Positions 17,310 to 25,619 of a stretch of 39,490 nucleotides of DNA are shown here, in pieces (the stretch's first letter is position 1; the number at the start of each line of letters is the position of its first letter). The notes under the pieces were generated by a model. It saw nothing but the letters and a program-made list of their open reading frames with translations. It searched no databases and had not been told where the DNA came from. The position numbers and the translations under genes were made by a program. Origin of the DNA: an uncultured Cytophagales bacterium (GTDB lineage: Bacteria; Bacteroidota; Bacteroidia; Cytophagales; 172606-1); assembly GCA_902805615.1 (NCBI GenBank), contig CADCTQ010000236.1, positions 1 through 39,490 on the forward strand, in the 5' to 3' direction.

Positions 17310-18063
17310 ATTTTATTGGGGAGTAGTCGGTGGCGGACATGTACACGGCTTCTATCTTGTCTACGATGGGGCCGTTGGCTTCCGAGGCCGTCTTGGCCTT
17401 GTTCCAGTCAGGGTTGGCGCGGAAGGCGTTGAAGGACGCTTCGCCGGCCTCCTTGCTGGGGTGGGCCAGCACGTAGATCAGCGTGTTGGGCTGGGTGTCG
17501 TCTTTGGGAATCACCTCCCAGTAGCCCAGGTTGGTCATGCCGTGCTTGCGGAACAGCTTGACCGTGTGGTCGCGGAACCGGGCGTGGACGTTGGGGAGCT
17601 TGCCGGCCGTGGCCGTGTACGTCCGCAACTGGAACACCCGCGGCGCCTTGCCGGTCGAGGTGGCGATTTTGGGCGAGTAGTCGGTGCGGCGCATGAAGAT
17701 GCTTTCCACGCGGTCCACCAGTTTGCCGTCCGCCTCCGAAGACTGCTGCACGGAGTGCCACGCGGGGTCGGCGCCGAAGTCCTTCCAGGCTTTTTCGCGG
17801 GCCTCCTTGCTGGGGTAGGCCAGGATGTACACGAGCCGGTTGTCGGGATTTTCGAGGGGTACCCAGTAGCCCACGTTGGTCATGCCGTGTTTCTCGAAAA
17901 TTTTGGTGGTGTGGTTGCGGAACCGGGCCTGCAAATCTTCCAGCTTGCCGGGTGCCGCGTAGTAGATGCGCATTTCGTAGTAGCGGTCATCTTTGGGAGG
18001 AGCCGCGGCGGCCAGGGCAAACGCCAGGCCCAGCAGCAGGCAAAAGCACGTAATCTTGGTCAT
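17308..18063 (-). CDS. Secreted protein with two NIPSNAP domains
   Basis: A 251-residue exported protein. ATG 18063 starts a signal peptide (MTKITCFCLLLGLAFALAAA). It contains two NIPSNAP-type ferredoxin-like alpha/beta domains (about 28-131 and 143-248). The duplication is obvious from the repeated motif ARFRNHTTKIFEKHGMTNVG (from 46) and ARFRDHTVKLFRKHGMTNLG (from 161), each followed by YW. NIPSNAP domains form dimers related to the dimeric alpha-beta barrel fold; the two here probably make one such barrel in a single chain. The biochemical role of bacterial NIPSNAP proteins is poorly known. Heptamer repeats (ATGACTA type, 18095-18122) lie 32 bp upstream of the start. Confidence 0.9.
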   Translation of the reverse strand: MTKITCFCLLLGLAFALAAAAPPKDDRYYEMRIYYAAPGKLEDLQARFRNHTTKIFEKHGMTNVGYWVPLENPDNRLVYILAYPSKEAREKAWKDFGADPAWHSVQQSSEADGKLVDRVESIFMRRTDYSPKIATSTGKAPRVFQLRTYTATAGKLPNVHARFRDHTVKLFRKHGMTNLGYWEVIPKDDTQPNTLIYVLAHPSKEAGEASFNAFRANPDWNKAKTASEANGPIVDKIEAVYMSATDYSPIK

Positions 18064-18094
18064 GTGGTCGGGGTTAAAAAATCGGCACAATCTA

Positions 18095-18122
18095 ATGACT
18101 AATTACCAATGACCCATGACTA
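18095..18122. repeat. Heptamer array (ATGACTA family)
   Basis: Four exact 7-bp steps: ATGACTA, ATTACCA, ATGACCC, ATGACTA. It lies between the NIPSNAP gene start and the adjacent strong hairpin. Related units occur at 24823-24855. Confidence 0.7.
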
Positions 18123-18162
18123 AAAAAACACCGCCCACTGTAGCGACTACAGTGGGCGGTGT
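18122..18162 (-). terminator. Strong intrinsic terminator, minus strand
   Basis: A perfect 16-bp stem (18128-18143 with 18147-18162) closes a 3-nt loop. On the minus strand it is followed by TTTTTTT. It lies 41 bp after the stop codon of the small gene at 18203. Confidence 0.9.
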
Positions 18163-18202
18163 ACCGAAGTTTGTAAAGGGTTCTGGATGGGATGATTAAG
18201 GA

Positions 18203-18454
18203 TTATTTGAATAATTCATTGATCGAAATCGTATTCAAGTAAGCGTCCAATTTCCCCGGGTTCCCGATGCAAACAATGCCTACCATATTATAGCTTGTTG
18301 AGTCATAACGAAGCTCTACAAAGAAGTTGCCCACCGCGTAAAGGGTGCAGAAGCAGTTTTGACCCAGGCGATGCATTAAGTAACGCCCCTGCTGCCGTAC
18401 AAACTTTACCTGTTCATGGGTGGGCATACTCGTAAAATCTTGCAAGATAATCAT
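18203..18454 (-). CDS. Small orphan protein, paralogue of the one at 28084
   Basis: An 83-residue cytoplasmic-looking protein of unknown function. It aligns over nearly its whole length with the product at 28084-28344. Shared features include DFTSMP/EFASLP near the N-terminus, a Cys then LY, FFVELRYD versus YFVEVWYD, and the C-terminal LDAYLNTISINELF versus LESYVNSVSITNLL. The pattern (beta hairpins, then a closing helix) suggests one small alpha/beta domain. There is no signal peptide and no partner gene next to either copy. A strong terminator follows, which supports an expressed, independent gene. From memory, similar short proteins occur in several copies in Cytophagales genomes. Confidence 0.75.
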   Translation of the reverse strand: MIILQDFTSMPTHEQVKFVRQQGRYLMHRLGQNCFCTLYAVGNFFVELRYDSTSYNMVGIVCIGNPGKLDAYLNTISINELFK

Positions 18455-18759
18455 ATGCTTCCCGTCTAATTTATACCGAAACTACGCACGTTTACGGGGG
18501 AATGTTGCGGAAAGGTTCTGGGAATTGTCCCAAAATGTATAATAAGGCATCAACCCCTAATATTCCTGTCCCGGGGTAGAACCGGAAAAAATCATTCCCG
18601 TTAGAGGACCCGCCGCGTAACCGCACCCCCAAACGCCCGAAGCCCCCGGCAATGCGGTACGGAGGGCCGCAACCCGGGGCACCAAAATTCCCCGGCTGCC
18701 GGGTTACTGCGCCCCCTTTCCCCAATAAAGGGGCGTACACCCATTCGCCTACGTTCACC
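18455..18759. other. Divergent intergenic region, no gene seen
   Basis: About 305 bp between the small orphan gene (minus) and the SHOCT gene (plus). It has a short hairpin TGGGA-ATTG-TCCCA near 18519 and GC-rich, G/C-run-rich sequence after 18600. No confident promoter or coding frame is found. Confidence 0.4.
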
Positions 18760-19047
18760 ATGATCACGCTGCTGACCCTGCTGGCCCTGTATTTTCTCCC
18801 CACCCTCATTGCCCACGATAAAAAAGGCGTCGCGGGCATTTTCCTGCTCAACTTTTTCCTGGGCTGGACGGTTGTGGGCTACCTGGTTGCCCTGGCCTGG
18901 GCGTTGGCCGCCGGCCCCAAGCGCAACGATTCCGATGCCGCCCTCGCGGGGGAACTGATCCGGCTGGAACGGTTGCAGCGGGACGGCGCCATTTCCTGGG
19001 CCGAGTACGAACGGCAGAAAACCCGGCTGCTGTACGGCTACGCTTGA
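18760..19047 (+). CDS. Superinfection-immunity-like membrane protein with SHOCT domain
   Basis: A 95-residue membrane protein. ATG 18760 directly precedes two transmembrane helices (TLLALYFLPTLIAHDKKG; FLLNFFLGWTVVGYLVALAW) that match the Imm_superinfect family, named after the phage T4 Imm protein. Here the domain is very common in ordinary bacterial chromosomes and need not act in phage exclusion. The C-terminal 30 residues (ELIRLERLQRDGAISWAEYE, then RQKTRLL) are a SHOCT motif, a short helical domain found at protein termini. A heptamer array begins directly after its TGA. Confidence 0.8.
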   Translation: MITLLTLLALYFLPTLIAHDKKGVAGIFLLNFFLGWTVVGYLVALAWALAAGPKRNDSDAALAGELIRLERLQRDGAISWAEYERQKTRLLYGYA

Positions 19048-19085
19048 GGCAATTGAAAATGGATAATGGATAATGGATAAATGAA
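19048..19085. repeat. Heptamer array (GATAATG family) starting at a stop codon
   Basis: Immediately after the SHOCT gene stop, 7-bp steps read GGCAATT, GAAAATG, GATAATG, GATAATG, GATAAAT, GAACAAT. The sequence from 19086 to 19276 has no supported gene; it is GC-rich leader of the transporter. Confidence 0.7.
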
Positions 19086-19276
19086 CAATGCTTAAACTGC
19101 TGCGACGGATGTCTGGAGCGGGGCCGGCTTCCCGGGGAGGGAGGCCGGTTCTTTTTTGGGGCGTATCCATCTCCCGGTTTACGCGTATGCGGACCTGAAA
19201 GCCGGCAATGCCCGCGTTCCGAAATCCATCCGACGGTATGCCGGGCAGTGCCCGCCGGGTTTAAAAGGAAGTTTTC

Positions 19277-20320
19277 GTGAAAGAAAGAGCCACTCAGCCA
19301 AAGATTTCCGCGTTCGGGCGTTTCCGGGAACTGCTGGCCCGGGCCGGCTTCGACAGCTTCCTGCTGGCCCTGGTCGGCGTGATCGTACTGGCGGCCTGGC
19401 GCCCCCAATACGGCACCGACGAGGCACCCCTGCCGCTGGCCGAAATTGCCAACTACGGCGTCTCCCTGATCTTCTTCTTCTACGGCCTGCGGCTCAGCCC
19501 GGCCAAGCTCCGCGAGGGGCTGGGCAACTGGCGGCTGCACGTGGTGGTGCAACTGGCGACCTTCGTGGTGTTTCCCCTGCTGGTGCTGGCCGGGTACGGC
19601 CTCTTTGCCCGCGACAGCACGCGGCTGCTGTGGCTGGGCACATTTTACCTGGCAGCCCTGCCGTCCACGGTGTCTTCGTCGGTGGTGATGGTTTCGATCG
19701 CGGGCGGCAACCTGCCCGGGGCCATTTTCAACGCCAGCATTTCGAGCCTCGTCGGCGTGTTCGTGACGCCCCTGTGGATGGGCGTGTTCCTGACGGCGCA
19801 GGCGGAGGGCTACGACCTGTGGTCGGTGATCGGCAAGCTGGCCCTGCAAGTGGTGGTTCCGGTGGTGCTGGGCATCCTGCTGCACGGCAAACTCGGCGCT
19901 TTTGCCGAACGCAACCGCAAGCCCCTGCGCCTCTTCGACCAGGCCATCATCCTGCTCATTGTCTACACGTCTTTCTGCGAGTCTTTCGCCCGGAAGCTGT
20001 TTGCCGGCTACCGCACCGCCGACCTGGTATTGCTGAGTGCCGCCATGCTCGGGCTTTTTTTCGCGGTGTACGGCCTCGTGCACGTAGCCAGCCGGCTGCT
20101 GGGCTTTAATCGCGCCGACCGCATTACGGCCTTGTTCTGCGGCTCCAAAAAGTCGCTCGTGCAGGGCACGGTCATGTCACGGGTGCTGTTTCCCGACCCC
20201 AACGTGGTGGGCATCGTGCTCCTGCCCATCATGCTGTACCACGCCCTGCAACTGCTGGCCGCCAGCATCATCGCCCAGTCCATGGCCCGCCGCCACGGCG
20301 TGAAGGATGCGGGGGAGTAG
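19277..20320 (+). CDS. SBF-like (bile acid:sodium symporter family) transporter
   Basis: A 347-residue inner-membrane protein with about ten hydrophobic helices. The blocks VSLIFFFYGLRLSP, LPSTVSSSVVMVSIAGGNLP, NASISSLVGVFVTPLW and CGSKKSLVQGTVMSRVLF are characteristic of the SBF-like family (YfeH type), sodium-coupled or related organic-anion carriers; the substrate is unknown. The start is GTG 19277, since no ATG lies before the first helix in this frame. Length is usual for the family. A heptamer array begins at the base after the TAG stop. Confidence 0.88.
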   Translation: MKERATQPKISAFGRFRELLARAGFDSFLLALVGVIVLAAWRPQYGTDEAPLPLAEIANYGVSLIFFFYGLRLSPAKLREGLGNWRLHVVVQLATFVVFPLLVLAGYGLFARDSTRLLWLGTFYLAALPSTVSSSVVMVSIAGGNLPGAIFNASISSLVGVFVTPLWMGVFLTAQAEGYDLWSVIGKLALQVVVPVVLGILLHGKLGAFAERNRKPLRLFDQAIILLIVYTSFCESFARKLFAGYRTADLVLLSAAMLGLFFAVYGLVHVASRLLGFNRADRITALFCGSKKSLVQGTVMSRVLFPDPNVVGIVLLPIMLYHALQLLAASIIAQSMARRHGVKDAGE

Positions 20321-20586
20321 GTTCGACGTTGGATGTTCGATGCTCTATGTTCGAGGGATGAAGGTAGTAGGGGATTAAGGGAATAGGGTATTGGGAAGGA
20401 ACCACCCCCGGCCCCTCCTTGCAAAAAGGAGGGGAGCCTTACCCGGCGGCCCCGCTTACAACGAAAGAAGGCCGTGACGTACTTTTCTTCTTGCCATGCA
20501 GCCGCACCCGTAAAGTTCCCCGGCCTCCATCAAGGAGGGAACAGGGGTGGTTCTCTCGAACATCGAGCATCGAACATTGAACATCG
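20321..20586. repeat. Composite inverted repeat between two convergent stop codons
   Basis: Heptamers GTTCGAC, GTTGGAT, GTTCGAT, GCTCTAT, GTTCGAG (20321-20355) start right after the transporter stop. The inverse set CTCGAAC, ATCGAGC, ATCGAAC, ATTGAAC (20554-20581) ends at the stop of the zinc-ribbon gene. Between them are TAGGGTAT octamers (20363-20395) and a 35-nt module (20400-20434, containing CCCCTCCTTG and GGAGGGG) that is nearly identical to both arms at 31153-31303. A weaker inverse of this module is at 20522-20552. Confidence 0.8.
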
Positions 20587-21225
20587 CTACAGTCCCTGGT
20601 TCTCCCAGGTGTCGAGCTTGATGGTTTCGATGAGGAGGTAGTTTTTAAATTCGTGGAGCATCTGGGCCATTTCCTCGTCCTTCTGCCGGACTTCGCGGAG
20701 GTTTTCGTCGGCCGTTTCCACCACGGGTTTCAACTTGCCCAGGTTCTGCATCACCTGTTCACGCATCAGCAGGGTTTGCTGCCGGGCGGCCGGCTCTCCT
20801 TCGTTGGCCGCCAGGTTGCCGTCAAGCTGCACCAGCAGGGCCTCGATGAACTTAAGCATGTCCCAGGGATTGTTGGGCCGGTTCCACACGAATTCGATGT
20901 TGCAGCGCCGGCACCGGTACTTGTTCAGCTTCCAGCCGTGTTCATCCGTAAACACGCCGGCCAGCTTGAGGTTGGTGTTGGTTTTGCACCGGGGGCACTG
21001 CGCGTTGTCCTGCACCAGCTTGCGGAGTTGTTCGTGCTGCGCCTCAATGGTGGCCCGGCGTTCGGCGTGCTGGTGCACCTGGTCCAGCAACTGGTCGCAG
21101 GCGGCCACCACCTTGAAATGTTCCTCGGACAGCTTCCCGGCCTTCACCAGGTTTTGCGCCCTTTTCTTGAACTGGTTGGCGGCTTTCACCAGCTCCCGTT
21201 CCCGGGTATTCAGCGTTGGTAGCAT
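20587..21225 (-). CDS. Zinc-ribbon coiled-coil protein, function unknown
   Basis: A 212-residue cytoplasmic protein. Long charged helices flank a central zinc ribbon made of CPRC (C77, C80) and CRRC (C105, C108) with the spacing of a four-Cys metal site. Helical parts (2-72 and about 125-205, for example QKDEEMAQMLHEFKNYLLIE) should form coiled coils. I do not recognise a named family. The architecture suggests a scaffold or nucleic-acid-binding role, but nothing in the context supports a particular one. It is co-directional with the upstream M61 gene, separated by a 113-bp repeat-filled gap. Confidence 0.75.
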   Translation of the reverse strand: MLPTLNTRERELVKAANQFKKRAQNLVKAGKLSEEHFKVVAACDQLLDQVHQHAERRATIEAQHEQLRKLVQDNAQCPRCKTNTNLKLAGVFTDEHGWKLNKYRCRRCNIEFVWNRPNNPWDMLKFIEALLVQLDGNLAANEGEPAARQQTLLMREQVMQNLGKLKPVVETADENLREVRQKDEEMAQMLHEFKNYLLIETIKLDTWENQGL

Positions 21226-21234
21226 GGGGTAGGG

Positions 21235-21335
21235 GTTGGGGTACTGGCTATTGGGTAGTAGGGTATTGGGGGATTAAGGTATTCGTGCAGCCGCTAGGTA
21301 CTACCAATACCCTAATCCCTTAATACCCAATACCT
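21235..21335. repeat. Inverted octamer array (GGGTATT / AATACCC family)
   Basis: Left units (TATTGGGT, AGTAGGGT, ATTGGGGG, ATTAAGGT) lie at about 21247-21282. The right inverse units (CCAATACC, CTAATCCC, TTAATACC, CAATACCT) lie at about 21304-21335. The right array ends 4 nt from the M61 stop codon and the left lies 10-20 nt upstream of the zinc-ribbon start codon. Confidence 0.75.
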
Positions 21336-21338
21336 ACA

Positions 21339-23138
21339 TCACAAATTCTTTGCCCACGCTTCCCGCAACTGGAGTTGGGCGGGGGTGGCTTGGGGGTCGG
21401 GTTCGAAGGCGTACTGCTTGATCTCTTCCTGTTCCAGCACTTGCACGGGCACGACTACTTCCTTGCCGTCGCGGCGCACGGTGAACTGGTAGGCTTCGCC
21501 GGCCTTCAGCCCCTGCAACTGGCCGGCAATGGCCGAGATGTTGCCCAGGCTTACCGGCTGGCCGTTGAAGGCCGCCAGTTCGTCCTGGAGGCGCAGGCCG
21601 GCCGCCTGCAAGGGTTCCTTGAGTTGCGCGAAGAGCAGCTTGCCGCCCCCGTTCTTCAGTTGAAAGCCCAGGTCGGCCGCCGTCTTGCCCGTGCGCAGCA
21701 GGTCGTGGTAGCGGATGCCCAGCTTGCCGTAGTACTCGGCGAAGGGCAGCGGCTCGGCGTTTTTGACGTAGCGGTTGAAAAAGTCGCCGATCTCCGGGTG
21801 GGTCATGCGGACGAAAATGTCGAAGAATTCCTTTTCGGGGAACGACTTGTTGGGGCCGTACGTGCGGGCCAGTTCGTTGACCACTTCGCGCAGTCCCCGC
21901 TTGCCGCCGGAGAGTTCGAGCAGGCGGATGTCGAGCAGGCCGGCCACCAGGGCGCCGCGGTTGTAGATGTTGAAGTACTGCTGCTGGCCTTCCGGCGTGT
22001 AGCAGGTGAGGCCGAGCTTGCTCAGGCTGTAGGTCGTGTCCAGCTTTTTGTCCACGGCGATCTTCGAACTCATTTCAGCGAGGTAGGTCGGCCGGTCCAC
22101 CAGGTTGCCGCGCAGTTGCATCACGTGGCTGGCCCACTCCGTCACGCCTTCGTAGAGCCACAGGTGCTCGGAGGGCGTGGGCGTCACGAAGTTGAAGTGC
22201 TCGATCACCTCGCTGTGGATGTTGAGCGGCGTGACGATGTGGAAGAATTCGTGCGCGGCAATGGACGTCACCTGGTCGGCGTACGCCTTCGTCAGTTCCG
22301 CTTCCTGGAGCACGTATTCCGAGCTGTACGAATGTTCCCAGGCGCCGGCACTCTTGTCTTCGAAGTGGTACAGGAACGCGTAGCGTTTCACGGGCAGTTC
22401 CTTGAGGAACGTACCGGCCGCCGTCAGCATGGCCTGCATGTTGCTGAGCAGCTGGTCCGACTTGATCTTGTCGGTTTTGGAGTACGTGTACACCTCCACC
22501 TTGGCGCCGGCCACGTCGGTTTCGGCCCGGGTGAGGCGGCCCAGCAGGATGGGCGAATCCACGATGTGGTCGTAGCTGCGGGCCTGGTAGCTGCCGTCGG
22601 CGCTTTTCTCCAGGGCCGTGCCCACCTGCCACTCGGCCGGGTGGGCGATTTTAACTTCCAGCGGCGAAAACTGCATCCCGGTGGGAAAGCCGAATACGCC
22701 CTGGCCGTTGATGAGGGCGTGGTCTTTTTCCAGTGAGGTGCCGCACATGCCGTACACGGGGTGTTCCTTCACCGGCGTATCCCAGATGTCGGCAATCGTG
22801 TACCGGATTTCGCGGACCTTTTTGGGCTTGTCAATTTTCCACTGGTTGGTGGAAATCTGTTCCGTCTTGATTTCGCGGCCTTTCTTGTCGAAGGCTTTGA
22901 ACGACCGCACGAACCGGCCGATGTCCATTACCTGGTAGGTGCCCGGTGCGGTGGCGGCAAACTGGTACACGGCGTTTTCGGGCTTGAGGCCACTGAGGCG
23001 CAGGGTAACTTTGAACTGGTCGTCGGCCCGGTCGTTGAGGTTGATCTCGTACCGCAGGGGTGCCGACGGGGGCGCCGCGGCCCGGCTGGCGGGCAGACTG
23101 AGTACCGAAAAAAAGAAGGCGAAAAGAAGGTGACGCAT
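21339..23138 (-). CDS. M61 family peptidase (glycyl aminopeptidase-like) with PDZ domain
   Basis: A 599-residue exported zinc metallopeptidase. A signal peptide (MRHLLFAFFFSVLSLPASRA) is followed by the N-terminal beta domain of M61 (about 28-210) and a gluzincin catalytic domain. The zinc motif is HEFFH (H296, E297, H300) with E330 in LWLYEGVTEW as the expected third ligand. A PDZ domain lies near the C-terminus (about 500-575, GLRLQDELAAFNGQPVSLGN). M61 enzymes cleave N-terminal Gly or Ala residues; PDZ-bearing forms are common in Bacteroidota. It probably works in the periplasm. Length is normal for the family. Confidence 0.92.
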   Translation of the reverse strand: MRHLLFAFFFSVLSLPASRAAAPPSAPLRYEINLNDRADDQFKVTLRLSGLKPENAVYQFAATAPGTYQVMDIGRFVRSFKAFDKKGREIKTEQISTNQWKIDKPKKVREIRYTIADIWDTPVKEHPVYGMCGTSLEKDHALINGQGVFGFPTGMQFSPLEVKIAHPAEWQVGTALEKSADGSYQARSYDHIVDSPILLGRLTRAETDVAGAKVEVYTYSKTDKIKSDQLLSNMQAMLTAAGTFLKELPVKRYAFLYHFEDKSAGAWEHSYSSEYVLQEAELTKAYADQVTSIAAHEFFHIVTPLNIHSEVIEHFNFVTPTPSEHLWLYEGVTEWASHVMQLRGNLVDRPTYLAEMSSKIAVDKKLDTTYSLSKLGLTCYTPEGQQQYFNIYNRGALVAGLLDIRLLELSGGKRGLREVVNELARTYGPNKSFPEKEFFDIFVRMTHPEIGDFFNRYVKNAEPLPFAEYYGKLGIRYHDLLRTGKTAADLGFQLKNGGGKLLFAQLKEPLQAAGLRLQDELAAFNGQPVSLGNISAIAGQLQGLKAGEAYQFTVRRDGKEVVVPVQVLEQEEIKQYAFEPDPQATPAQLQLREAWAKNL

Positions 23139-23217
23139 GGGAAAGAGTGAGGTCCGTAAGTAGATGGTAAATTGCCCGTAAGATAGCCTTTATGCGTGTA
23201 TACGCATGGACTCCCGC

Positions 23218-24516
23218 TTAATTCCGCAACGGCGTGAGGGCTTCCGAGTCGCGCATGAGCACGGCGTACTGGAACAGGTCGGTGGTGACGGCGTCTTCGC
23301 GGGGAATGAAGCTCTTGGCGACCCACGTTTTCATCCGGGCCAGCTTCTGCGACTGCCGGTAGGGCGAACCCGGCTCGTCGAGCTTGAAGATGGTCAGGGA
23401 GTTCTCCTCCGTGAGCGCCTTGAGGTCCTTGATGCCGTCCACGAACACGAAGGGGCCGTTGCTGTTGAAATAGCCCACTTTGCCGCCGGCCGGCTGCGGT
23501 TTAAAGCCCGGCGGAATCATCATGTCGCTGCCCAGCGAGAGGATGTTGAGCGACACGATCCGGTCGCGGAAGGGCAGGCCCGATTGCTTGATGAGGGCCG
23601 CGAAGGGCACGCCGATCCGCAGCGGGGCTTGCAGGGTGTGGTAGTAGCCCCACAGGCCGTACATCTTCTCGTCCGCCAGGCTCAGTTGCCCCGTAAGGTA
23701 CGTAAGGTTGCGCAGCATGAGGGCGTCGCGCGACTCGGCCGAATCGAGGTAGGCCACGTTTTCGATGAAGTGCCGGAAGGAGGCGCAGCCGTCGCCCAGG
23801 ATCTGCTGGTAGAAAGCTTCTTTGCGGATGAGGTCGTCGAGCACCTTACCGGCCACCCGGCCGATGGCCTCCTTGGGCGCAGCCTCGCCCAGCAGGTAGG
23901 TTTGCAGCGAATCAATCTGGCTGCCGGCGGTGGGCTGGTAGTTGATCTCGGCCAGGAAATCCCGCAGAAACGCCTTGACGGTTTCTACCGACTGGATTTT
24001 GTCCACGCCCAGGAACCGGATGCGCCGGGCGGCCGGCAGGGTGGCGTTGAGCTGGTAGATCTTTTTGATCTTGGCGTAAAATTCCTCGCTGCCCCACTGC
24101 GCCTCGTTGATCCAGGGTTCAAACACCGTGTTCAGGAAACTTTCGTCGCCCGTATTGAGGTATTTGTTGAGGAAGTAGGCCTGGCAGTAATCTACCTCGG
24201 CCAGGTAGTACCGCACGCCGGCCCGGGCGTTGAGGTGCTTGAGCATGGCAAAGTCCAGTTCCTGCGGCACGTGGTACCCGTGCGACTCGCCGAGCAGGAA
24301 AACCTGGTTCTCGTAAAATTGCCGGTCGAAAATCCGGAAGGCGGGGGAGCCATCCACGCGGATGCGCTCCATGTTGTTTTTGAGGTAATCCTGGTGGGGT
24401 TCGCTTTCGGTGCCCTGGCTCACCAGCACGTACACCAGGAAGGCCAGCACCACCAGCGTGGTAAGCGATGACAGGATGATGAAAAAGCGTTTTAAAAAGG
24501 ATAACAGTGTTTTCAT
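23218..24516 (-). CDS. Membrane-anchored erythromycin-esterase/ChaN-like protein
   Basis: A 432-residue protein with one N-terminal transmembrane helix (about 10-33) and an extracytoplasmic domain. The motif VFLLGESHGYHVPQELDFAM (about 72-91) is the nucleotide of the EreA/ChaN/Tiki superfamily, where conserved Glu and His residues form a metal-dependent hydrolase site; AEVDYCQAYF and FLGVDKIQSV fit later conserved strands. No substrate is evident. Macrolide hydrolysis should not be assumed, because most chromosomal relatives have unknown roles. It lies 79 bp upstream of the M61 gene on the same strand and may be co-transcribed with it. Confidence 0.7.
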   Translation of the reverse strand: MKTLLSFLKRFFIILSSLTTLVVLAFLVYVLVSQGTESEPHQDYLKNNMERIRVDGSPAFRIFDRQFYENQVFLLGESHGYHVPQELDFAMLKHLNARAGVRYYLAEVDYCQAYFLNKYLNTGDESFLNTVFEPWINEAQWGSEEFYAKIKKIYQLNATLPAARRIRFLGVDKIQSVETVKAFLRDFLAEINYQPTAGSQIDSLQTYLLGEAAPKEAIGRVAGKVLDDLIRKEAFYQQILGDGCASFRHFIENVAYLDSAESRDALMLRNLTYLTGQLSLADEKMYGLWGYYHTLQAPLRIGVPFAALIKQSGLPFRDRIVSLNILSLGSDMMIPPGFKPQPAGGKVGYFNSNGPFVFVDGIKDLKALTEENSLTIFKLDEPGSPYRQSQKLARMKTWVAKSFIPREDAVTTDLFQYAVLMRDSEALTPLRN

Positions 24517-24833
24517 TGCAGGGAAGTAGCGATTAGTAATTGGCCGCCGGCCTTACTACCAATACTTTAAACAGGAATCAGCAATCCGCTCCTCAGCGAT
24601 TGCAGTAACGATCAATGGCTTGCACAAACAAAAGTTCTATACTGATTCTACCCGAAAGGGTTGGTCTCTTTTAGCCAACAGCAAAACCCCCCAATGGGTT
24701 TCTTCACCCGCCCCGACTTTTTTCACGGAGGCAGGCTTCACGCAAGGGCGCTTCAGCAGCGCACAGGGCGCAAAGAAATTTCGGTCGCCCTTTGCGCCCT
24801 GTGCGATCCTGTCGGTTAAGTTTTTACCAATGC
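24517..24833. repeat. Repeat-bearing gap with a 16-bp perfect hairpin (CGCAAAG family)
   Basis: 24760-24775 (CGCACAGGGCGCAAAG) pairs perfectly with 24790-24805 around 14 nt. The unit resembles the array at 15599-15700. A 75-codon open frame here is largely translated repeat and is not supported as a gene. The rest shows nothing recognisable. Confidence 0.6.
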
Positions 24834-24855
24834 CTACTGACCAATGACCAAACCT
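24823..24855 (-). repeat. Heptamer array that encodes the end of the EcsC gene
   Basis: On the minus strand the 7-bp steps read TTGGTCA, TTGGTCA, GTAGGCA, TTGGTAA. The first two encode the last residues (LVIGQ) and the stop TAG of the EcsC-family gene, so the array extends into the coding sequence. Confidence 0.7.
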
Positions 24856-25619
24856 CCTCCCATTTCAAACCCGGGCGGTTTGAGCAGCCGCAGGCGGTAG
24901 GCTTGCATGGCCGTATCGCCGAGCCGGTCTACGAGCCGGTGGTTGGCCACGGCCCCCACCACCGCCCCGATGCCCGGCACGAGTTGCAGCAGCTTGGCGA
25001 GGTCAATGTAGTCGCGGTACTCCTGCTGGAAGGTGCGCCAGTCGAAGCTGTGGATGTCGGCCGGCCGCGTACCGGCGCGGTCTTCCCAGTGGAGCATTTG
25101 GTCATACGTGAGCAGGCGCCGTTCGGGCGAACAGAAGGAGAGTTGGAAAATGTGGAGGATGTACAGCCGCTCGGGGAAGTCGCTCACGGGGTAGCCGTAC
25201 AGGTTGCCGATGTCGAAGAGCATTTTCATTTTGAGGCCGAGCAGCACCGGAAAGTCGGCCAGGCCCAGCAGGAGGCCGCCGGCTCCCGTGAAAGCCCCGC
25301 TGGCCGCGCCCATCTTGCGGTAGTTGCCGATCTTGTCGCGGACCCGGGCTTCGCGTTCTTCCAGCGTAGCGTCGAGGAAGGGACCGCCCGAAATGAATTC
25401 GGAGCCCGTCAGCACGCCCCGCACCATTTGCTTGATCGCCCCGGTGATGATCTCATGCGCCTTTTCGGGGATGAGGTTGCCGAGCTTGTCCTGGACGTTT
25501 TTCGCCAACTGGCTGCCCAGGGACGGCTCCCGGGTCATTTTTTGCTGCCACGCGTGCATTTCCTGTAAGGCAATCTGTTCGTATGGGGTCAAGGCGTGAG
25601 TGGTTGGTGATAAGTCCAT
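24834..25619 (-). CDS. EcsC family protein
   Basis: A 261-residue protein of the EcsC family, named after a Bacillus subtilis protein encoded beside the EcsAB ABC transporter; biochemical function is unknown. Recognisable parts are the N-terminal helix YEQIALQEMHAWQQKM, the Gly-rich membrane-associating segment GAASGAFTGAGGLLLGLADF followed by LGLKMKMLFDIGNLYGY, and PGIGAVVGAVANHRLVDRLG near the end. ATG 25619 is preferred over upstream Mets because it begins the conserved N-terminus and the upstream frame runs through repeats. A heptamer array directly abuts this ATG and another overlaps the stop. Confidence 0.85.
   Translation of the reverse strand: MDLSPTTHALTPYEQIALQEMHAWQQKMTREPSLGSQLAKNVQDKLGNLIPEKAHEIITGAIKQMVRGVLTGSEFISGGPFLDATLEEREARVRDKIGNYRKMGAASGAFTGAGGLLLGLADFPVLLGLKMKMLFDIGNLYGYPVSDFPERLYILHIFQLSFCSPERRLLTYDQMLHWEDRAGTRPADIHSFDWRTFQQEYRDYIDLAKLLQLVPGIGAVVGAVANHRLVDRLGDTAMQAYRLRLLKPPGFEMGGGLVIGQ

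Noticed and set aside
18760-19047. Reading the superinfection-immunity-like protein as a phage-defence gene
   Set aside because: The domain is widespread in ordinary chromosomes and no phage or defence genes are nearby.
24620-24847. A 75-codon frame in the gap before the EcsC gene
   Set aside because: Its second half is translated CGCAAAG-type hairpin repeat; no family resemblance.
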